The translations under genes were made by a program, and so were the position numbers. The notes under the pieces are model-generated. The model saw only the letters and a program-made list of their open reading frames with translations, was not told the DNA's origin and did not search any database. This document shows, piece by piece, positions 59,631 to 64,000 of a stretch of DNA of 64,000 nt (within the stretch, counting starts at the first letter, position 1; each line of letters starts with the position of its first letter). Source of the stretch: a virus; the IMG/VR virus record IMGVR_UViG_3300027833_000013, positions 105,460 to 169,459 of that record; one strand, given 5' to 3'.

Positions 59631-59961
59631 CTTGTTTACCTTTGTAATCTTGTTCTACTAATTTATATACAGTTTGAAAGTTTTCGTATGCTTTTGCAAG
59701 TGCAGGATATTCATTACACATAGCATTTACAGTATCTACATCAGGCAATGTTTCAGTCCACAATGTAGGAACAATTTTAATGTTATCATAGTCAAACGTG
59801 AACTGATCATTTGATGAAAGTATATCACTTATGTCAACTGTATTAGTTGAAATGCCACTAATAGTAGTAGTAATACTATCTAAATTAGATGAAGTAATAT
59901 TAGTATCCATATTGTAATCACTTAGATCAATTGTAATTGTATCAGCCGTTGATTGCGTCAT
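59623..59961 (-). CDS. Unknown phage protein, Thr/Ser-rich N-terminus
   Basis: A protein of 112 residues from the ATG at 59961 with GGAG upstream; an in-frame GTG at 59976 is an alternative. The first 60 residues are rich in Thr, Ser, Asp and Ile, and the C-terminus has 'IVPTLWTETLPDVDTVNAMC' and 'EYPALAKAYENFQTVYKLVE', followed by a charged tail. By recall the C-terminal block is conserved in small T4-like cyanophage proteins. It overlaps the glycosyltransferase by 20 nt. Function unknown. Confidence 0.52.
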   Translation of the reverse strand: MTQSTADTITIDLSDYNMDTNITSSNLDSITTTISGISTNTVDISDILSSNDQFTFDYDNIKIVPTLWTETLPDVDTVNAMCNEYPALAKAYENFQTVYKLVEQDYKGKQDD

Positions 59962-60997
59962 ATAATGCTTCTCCACTAAAAAATTCTTTGTTAAGTTTTG
60001 TGCGTTGCTTTTCTAATGACACTTGCAAGTCATTATAGTTTTCCATATAGTTTACAATCTGTGCAACTACTTTGTCTCTATTATGCAAGTAAGCATCGTA
60101 GTTCTCAGTCCATGCACTTGGATATTTAAACTCAGGCAGTGCCATTTCGCTGTAACTTAGTCTATCAGGTACCATAGGAATAGCATCTACTAATGCACCT
60201 TCGTACCAACTAATGCCAAGTGTTTCTTGCAAGTTAGCACTAAACACCATCTTAGCTTCGCCTAGTAGGTTGTGATATTCGTTCTTTGTAAGTTGTTGTT
60301 CTTGACAAACAACAAATTCATATTGTGGCAAACGCTGTGCTAAGTCTCTAAAGATTTCAACTTGCTTCTCGGGAGCAACTCTATGCGGAAACAAGATTAA
60401 GTCTCGCTTCTCCATGCCTTTATAACTAGTTAGGCTATCTTTAAGATACTCCATAGGCCAACCAACCTTAATTGCTTTATCTATATCAACGTCATAATTG
60501 TCTATCATAGTATCTGTAAACAAGTCTATATGGAAATCTGTAGCATAGAAGTTATCATCATAACATTCATACATTGACATTTCAGCGTGACGTACCCAAG
60601 GTTTATCACCTATAAGTCTGCCAAGGAAATCATGAGGATCATAACTACCAGCATGCCATAAGCCGCCAATATTAATGTCAACATCTAGAAGTTCTGCCAT
60701 ATACTTTAATTGTATAACAGTAGGGTTCCAGGCATCAGTGTATAAGAAATAGTCACCATTGGATACTTGTCCTTTACAGAACATTTCGCCGATGGTTTCT
60801 AGTTGTTTACTTTTGTAAACGTTTGTGCCACCGAAGTTGAGAAACGCCCCAGGCGTAGTTGCCTGAGGAGTCTCTCCGCCACTAATGACTTTTACATCTT
60901 CATTAGTAGCTCGTCGCATTTGTTTAGGAAGATATTCTTTCCACTGTTTAGTGTAACGTGTATCTACTGCTTCAATGTCTACAATGAAGATTGTCAT
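59942..60997 (-). CDS. GT-B-fold glycosyltransferase (GT4-like)
   Basis: A protein of 351 residues. 'LILFPHRVAPEKQVEIFRDL' (near 205) is the loop after the first C-terminal strand, and 'VFSANLQETLGISWYEGALV' the E-x-x-x-x-G-x-x-x-x-E donor motif. 'GLWHAGSYDPHDFLGRLIG' lies in the N-terminal domain. By recall this gene is widespread in T4-like cyanophages. It is the only GT-B enzyme of the window; acceptors could be DNA, virion protein or host glycan. Nothing here decides. Confidence 0.72.
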   Translation of the reverse strand: MTIFIVDIEAVDTRYTKQWKEYLPKQMRRATNEDVKVISGGETPQATTPGAFLNFGGTNVYKSKQLETIGEMFCKGQVSNGDYFLYTDAWNPTVIQLKYMAELLDVDINIGGLWHAGSYDPHDFLGRLIGDKPWVRHAEMSMYECYDDNFYATDFHIDLFTDTMIDNYDVDIDKAIKVGWPMEYLKDSLTSYKGMEKRDLILFPHRVAPEKQVEIFRDLAQRLPQYEFVVCQEQQLTKNEYHNLLGEAKMVFSANLQETLGISWYEGALVDAIPMVPDRLSYSEMALPEFKYPSAWTENYDAYLHNRDKVVAQIVNYMENYNDLQVSLEKQRTKLNKEFFSGEALYDAING

Positions 60998-61195
60998 TTA
61001 GTTTTTCCTTGCGTTTTTACGTGCCATAGCACGTACCCATCCTTGATACTTTTGATAAGCAATCCATACTGGAGCCTTATCGTTATAAAGATCTTTTTCA
61101 TCAAAGATCTTTCCTTCAAAGCGACAATAGTCGCGGTACTTGTCCAAATCGTTAAAAACTCGATTATATGAATTACGATTAAATTCAGTAGCCAT
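60998..61195 (-). CDS. Conserved small T4-like marine phage protein
   Basis: A protein of 65 residues from the ATG at 61195 (MATEFNRNSYNRVFNDLDKY), with AAAGGAAA upstream; the longer reading to 61270 enters the next gene and is rejected. 'RDYCRFEGKIFDEKDLYNDK' and a basic tail 'VRAMARKNARKN' are present. By recall nearly the same N-terminus occurs across T4-like cyanophages. The tail suits nucleic acid binding. Confidence 0.65.
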   Translation of the reverse strand: MATEFNRNSYNRVFNDLDKYRDYCRFEGKIFDEKDLYNDKAPVWIAYQKYQGWVRAMARKNARKN

Positions 61196-61217
61196 TGTAG
61201 TGTTTCCTTTGTAATAG

Positions 61218-61739
61218 CTAAATTGCGGGATAGTAAATTGAACAGCCATTTTCGCCGTCTTCGGCAACATTAATCTCTACAAAGCGGCTTGGGTACTTTA
61301 CAGAAATTTCTTCGTACAAGTCGTCTGCAATCATCTCACAGCTCTTGTGATCCAGTTGAATAACATCTTGTGCATACAACCGTTCCATCCAGCGTTTAAA
61401 CTGAATGAATTCAATATCGCGATCATCGTGAAACACTTCGATGCGAACTTTAAAATGAAAAATATGGCGATGCGGAACACCTAAGAATGATACATCATCC
61501 CAATCGCCAGTTGCTAGTTTAGGGTCAGTGTCTGCACCCGGGTACATATGTACACCTTCTTTGCGGAATGTAACCCAAATACTTCTTTGTGCATTATTTA
61601 GTGCATTTTCTTTTGCCATTTTTGCATCCTCTTCTTTCATTCTTCTACCCATGTAGTCATGATAACTTTCTCTGTTAACTGATTTGTAACTAGGGTAACC
61701 TTTTTCAAATACTGGACTAGTGTTGTTATCGTTGCTCAT
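61218..61739 (-). CDS. QueD-like (6-carboxytetrahydropterin synthase family) T-fold protein
   Basis: A protein of 173 residues. 'LGVPHRHIFHFKVRIEVFHD' (His90, His92) lies where QueD has H-G-H, 'EFIQFKRWMERLY' where it has 'DF..LK', 'LDHKSCEMIADDLYEEI' and 'VEINVAEDGENGCSIYY' where it has the second metal/acid and C-terminal strand. The usual catalytic Cys four residues before the first His is not seen, so activity may differ. The N-terminal ~50 residues are extra. It is encoded with queE and dpdA on one strand, which supports the assignment. The promoter lies so close that the mRNA may be leaderless. Confidence 0.55.
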   Translation of the reverse strand: MSNDNNTSPVFEKGYPSYKSVNRESYHDYMGRRMKEEDAKMAKENALNNAQRSIWVTFRKEGVHMYPGADTDPKLATGDWDDVSFLGVPHRHIFHFKVRIEVFHDDRDIEFIQFKRWMERLYAQDVIQLDHKSCEMIADDLYEEISVKYPSRFVEINVAEDGENGCSIYYPAI

Positions 61740-61745
61740 AGTATT

Positions 61746-61774
61746 AGTATACGCTCACTTTAGAACTTTGTCAA
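61746..61774 (-). promoter_or_regulatory. Near-perfect sigma-70 promoter, predicted start at the queD-like ATG
   Basis: On the minus strand TTGACA (61769-61774), 17 nt, TATACT (61746-61751). The usual start point seven bases beyond the -10 is 61739, the A of the ATG. No Shine-Dalgarno sequence precedes that ATG. Confidence 0.68.
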
Positions 61775-62276
61775 GGCCATATTTGCTCCAATCCGTAAAT
61801 TTATTACGGTCCATCAAATCATGCAGGCTATGGCACCAAACACCTGGGTTACTTGCTTTAAAATCTTTATCGTCGATCTTAATCATTGCATTATAGCCCC
61901 ACTGTTTAACATATGGAACTACAACTCTTAGTTGCGGAATAAAATAATCTGTTTCAGTTAGACCGCCGTCTAAGAACCATTCTAAGTTAATATCACTTGG
62001 AATGTCTAAACTACAAAGAATACCTTCATCAGTAAACAAACGGATTAACTTATCCCAGTTTTCAAACTCATCTGCTGTAACAGGATCATAACTATGATTA
62101 GCACCAAAGAAAATGTGTTCACATTGTTCGTTTATGTAGTGTTCTTTAATTGCATAGTAATCTTGTATGCCAGTAACAAACAACGTCTTCATACCGTATG
62201 CAGGAGTCTTCTCAACTTCTACACCTGTAAAAAAGATGATGTCGTTCGCTTCGCCAGTATCGTAATCTCTTTTCAT
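61755..62276 (-). CDS. Conserved phage protein between QueD-like and DpdA genes
   Basis: A protein of 173 residues: 'DYDTGEANDIIFFTGVEVEK', 'TPAYGMKTLFVTGIQDYYAI', 'CEHIFFGANHSYDP', 'GILCSLDIPSDINLEWFLDG', 'AMIKIDDKDFKASNPGVWCH', 'RNKFTDWSKYGLDKVLK'. By recall a protein of this layout is conserved in T4-like cyanophages without assigned function. Repeated strand-helix units could form a small alpha/beta fold. Its place inside the deazaguanine group makes a role in DNA modification worth testing. Confidence 0.6.
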   Translation of the reverse strand: MKRDYDTGEANDIIFFTGVEVEKTPAYGMKTLFVTGIQDYYAIKEHYINEQCEHIFFGANHSYDPVTADEFENWDKLIRLFTDEGILCSLDIPSDINLEWFLDGGLTETDYFIPQLRVVVPYVKQWGYNAMIKIDDKDFKASNPGVWCHSLHDLMDRNKFTDWSKYGLDKVLK

Positions 62277-62488
62277 AAGTTACCATTTCCTAATAATTTA
62301 AGTTCAGATTCAAGTCTGTGAATCTCATCTTTTAACCAAAGTTTTTTAGTTTTTAACCTTCTGATTACATAATTATCGACAAACGTTTTTTCTAATTCTA
62401 AAACTTCGTTGTCTAATTCTCTATGTTTTTTGTACACCTCTTGTAAGTGTACAACAATCTTATCGTGTGCTTCACTATAGTTCCCCAA
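62273..62488 (-). CDS. DUF465 (YdcH-like) coiled-coil protein, TTG start
   Basis: A protein of 71 residues read from TTG at 62488, supported by a strong GGAGGT eight bases upstream. 'HLQEVYKKHRELDNEVLELE' and 'RLKTKKLWLKDEIHRLESEL' match the DUF465/YdcH pattern of a short helical hairpin (h-L-x-x-x-H-x-x-L-D...L-K-x-x-K-L-x-L-K-D-E-I). Function of the family is not known. It overlaps dpdA by 14 nt and the next gene by 4 nt. Confidence 0.7.
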   Translation of the reverse strand: MGNYSEAHDKIVVHLQEVYKKHRELDNEVLELEKTFVDNYVIRRLKTKKLWLKDEIHRLESELKLLGNGNL

Positions 62489-64000
62489 CTTCGAGTACCT
62501 CCAGTTTAGTTTCGTCTAATGTTTCTTCATCTTCAACTGCTTCCGGTTCTTCTACGTCGAACAATGCATTAAAGTGTGTACTAGCATTTACAGTCTTCTT
62601 ACCAATAGCACCACGTGTGCCCGGAATAGCCATCCAAAACTTTGTGTACTTTTCAATAGTTGCTAATGATTCTTCTTTAGTTGTTTTAGAAAAGATCTCT
62701 TCAACAACATCTTTAAACAAAATGCGATCAAACTTTTCATCTACAAGCATCTTAGGTATAACGCCTGCATCGTACTGTCTATTTGCTTCTTGTACAGCAT
62801 TAATGTGTGTCCATACGTTATGGCCCATCTGTATAGCATAACTAAAGCTATCCCAGCTTGTTGAGTCTCTGCCACGTACAGTTGTGTTGCCGTCGGCATC
62901 TAGTAAAGGATTACCTGCTTTGTCTAAGTCAACATCGCCTTTGAGTACTTTAATAGTACCGATCTTATTAGTATCACCGACTGCATATGTACACACATCG
63001 TTTACTAACAAACCATCAGTTAGTGGACTGTCTTCAAACACTTTAAAAATACCGTCTTGTGTAGTAGCATCTTTAAATGTTCTAGTGTCTGTAGCATATT
63101 TTAGTTCGTCTACACTAGGCACCATTCGGTAAGTCCACTTGCCTCTATCTGGTGTTTCAACTGAAGTGTATACCTGTCCATTAGCAGTTGCTAAGAACGG
63201 ACTTGCACAATCAAATGTAAGCATCATAGTAGGGTTGTAGTACTTGCGTATACCACGTTGTATGTCTGTTAGCAAGCATGCCCACTCTAGCTTAGATGTG
63301 CCTAAGAAGTGCATTACATCGTGTATGCCGCTTTGTAGTAGTCCATCGTAGTGTAATGATACAACCCGTTTAAGAACCAAATGCACATCGCACATATTCT
63401 GTCCACCCATTGACCACCCATTAAAGTGATTGTCAGGATACTTAACTGGATCACAATAGTCTTTCATTTGCTGATACCAATCTTCTGCATCAGCGTGATT
63501 CTCACCTTGCAATACGTTAAGGAACTTACACGCACCTGTTCTATGCTTCATCCAGTAGTCATTGTTAATACGTGTTGCTACTACTGCTTCTTGGTAAGTA
63601 CTAATGCCAGTTGCCTTTGCACCTGCAGGTGAACGTGCAACCCACGCTGGAATATCAAGTATCATTCCGTAGTCCATGTATGCATCCATCCAACGCAACA
63701 CTCCGTCACGTTTCTTTTGTGCTTTAGGACAATTAGGATCTTTCCAATCGCCTTCCCAAACACCTTTACCAATTTGGAAACCACCACTATCACCTAGTGC
63801 CCAAGTATTTGCACGATCTCTATTACGGATCATATCTTCTTTAGGACTGTGTTTATTAGTGTCTAACTCAGCGTGTCCTGCAGAATAAAGCGTCCACTTG
63901 TATGTAAACGCTCCTTCTTTAGCATTAAGATAGTTAAGACTTTCTACACCATTGGCAAAATTATTAGGTATACGTGCATCAGGAACATACGGACCAGTTA
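62475..64000 (-). CDS. dpdA: DpdA-type DNA transglycosylase (TGT superfamily), 5' truncated by window
   Basis: The frame is open to the right edge, so the gene begins outside; 507 residues are visible, and the ATG at 63833 is internal. 'WALGDSGGFQIGKG' is the base-binding D-S-G-G-F-Q motif of tRNA-guanine transglycosylases, 'NVLQGENHADAEDWY' and 'GWSMGGQNMCDVHL' follow, and 'TFDCASPFLATANGQVYTS' aligns with the TGT nucleophile region F-D-C-x-x-P. The C-x-C-x-x-C zinc site of tRNA enzymes is not seen after it. In phages such proteins exchange guanine in DNA for a 7-deazaguanine. QueE and a QueD-like protein lie downstream. Confidence 0.82.
   Translation of the reverse strand, partial: TGPYVPDARIPNNFANGVESLNYLNAKEGAFTYKWTLYSAGHAELDTNKHSPKEDMIRNRDRANTWALGDSGGFQIGKGVWEGDWKDPNCPKAQKKRDGVLRWMDAYMDYGMILDIPAWVARSPAGAKATGISTYQEAVVATRINNDYWMKHRTGACKFLNVLQGENHADAEDWYQQMKDYCDPVKYPDNHFNGWSMGGQNMCDVHLVLKRVVSLHYDGLLQSGIHDVMHFLGTSKLEWACLLTDIQRGIRKYYNPTMMLTFDCASPFLATANGQVYTSVETPDRGKWTYRMVPSVDELKYATDTRTFKDATTQDGIFKVFEDSPLTDGLLVNDVCTYAVGDTNKIGTIKVLKGDVDLDKAGNPLLDADGNTTVRGRDSTSWDSFSYAIQMGHNVWTHINAVQEANRQYDAGVIPKMLVDEKFDRILFKDVVEEIFSKTTKEESLATIEKYTKFWMAIPGTRGAIGKKTVNASTHFNALFDVEEPEAVEDEETLDETKLEVLEVGEL

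Noticed and set aside
59942-60997. DNA-base glucosylation by the GT-B enzyme next to the deazaguanine genes
   Set aside because: The enzyme is widespread in T4-like marine phages by recall, and nothing in its sequence points to DNA as acceptor; kept only as one possibility.
1-64000. tRNA genes, CRISPR arrays, insertion sequences, integrase or attachment sites
   Set aside because: None was seen on reading the intergenic gaps, all of which are short; no transposase- or integrase-like protein is present.

Overview
The window looks like part of the genome of a large, AT-rich, T4-like marine myovirus, related to cyanophages and pelagiphages. The reasons are: tail and baseplate proteins of the kind seen in cyanomyoviruses; late-promoter-like NATAAATA boxes in front of structural genes; many small proteins I recognise by recall as conserved in T4-like cyanophages; a T4 RNase H/FEN-type 5'-3' exonuclease; and dense, head-to-tail genes with 1-17 nt overlaps. 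I found no photosynthesis genes, tRNAs, CRISPR arrays or insertion sequences. The host cannot be told from this window. No gene-free stretch exceeds about 105 bases.

Layout. (1) 1-10,989, plus strand: virion genes, namely a very large structural protein cut by the left edge, a small structural protein, three paralogous tail-fibre proteins sharing an N-terminal domain, and one more structural protein. (2) 11,046-46,878, almost all plus strand: a 36 kb accessory island in the tail-fibre locus. It begins with a TTGACA-N17-TATACT promoter and holds 12 radical SAM enzymes in three subfamilies, three QueC-like PP-loop ATPases (one degenerate), four GT-A-like glycosyltransferases, four SGNH-type hydrolases, three class I methyltransferases, four 2OG-Fe(II)-type oxygenases, two nitroreductase-like flavoproteins, two PLP enzymes, a tryptophan-halogenase-like flavoenzyme, a GMP reductase, a minimal acyl-adenylating enzyme and a possible acetyltransferase. 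One radical SAM gene (38,903-39,907) is inverted. (3) 46,875-64,000, minus strand: a tail fibre with 24-bp tandem repeats, then conserved phage genes, a VWA metallopeptidase with a MoxR ATPase, an IscU scaffold, the exonuclease, and a 7-deazaguanine group (QueE, a QueD-like protein, and DpdA cut by the right edge). A HIT protein, a phosphoribosyltransferase, a GT-B glycosyltransferase and a further SGNH protein lie among them.

How it may work together. QueD-like, QueE and DpdA suggest replacement of guanines in the phage DNA by a 7-deazaguanine. The island is best read, by inference, as a virus-encoded tailoring pathway that builds and attaches an unusual group, possibly a modified peptide, amino acid or glycan, to virion or host-surface structures. 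The phage IscU could supply or repair Fe-S clusters for the 13 radical SAM enzymes. Promoters fall into two classes: near-perfect sigma-70 promoters before accessory, replication and modification genes, and NATAAATA boxes before structural genes.
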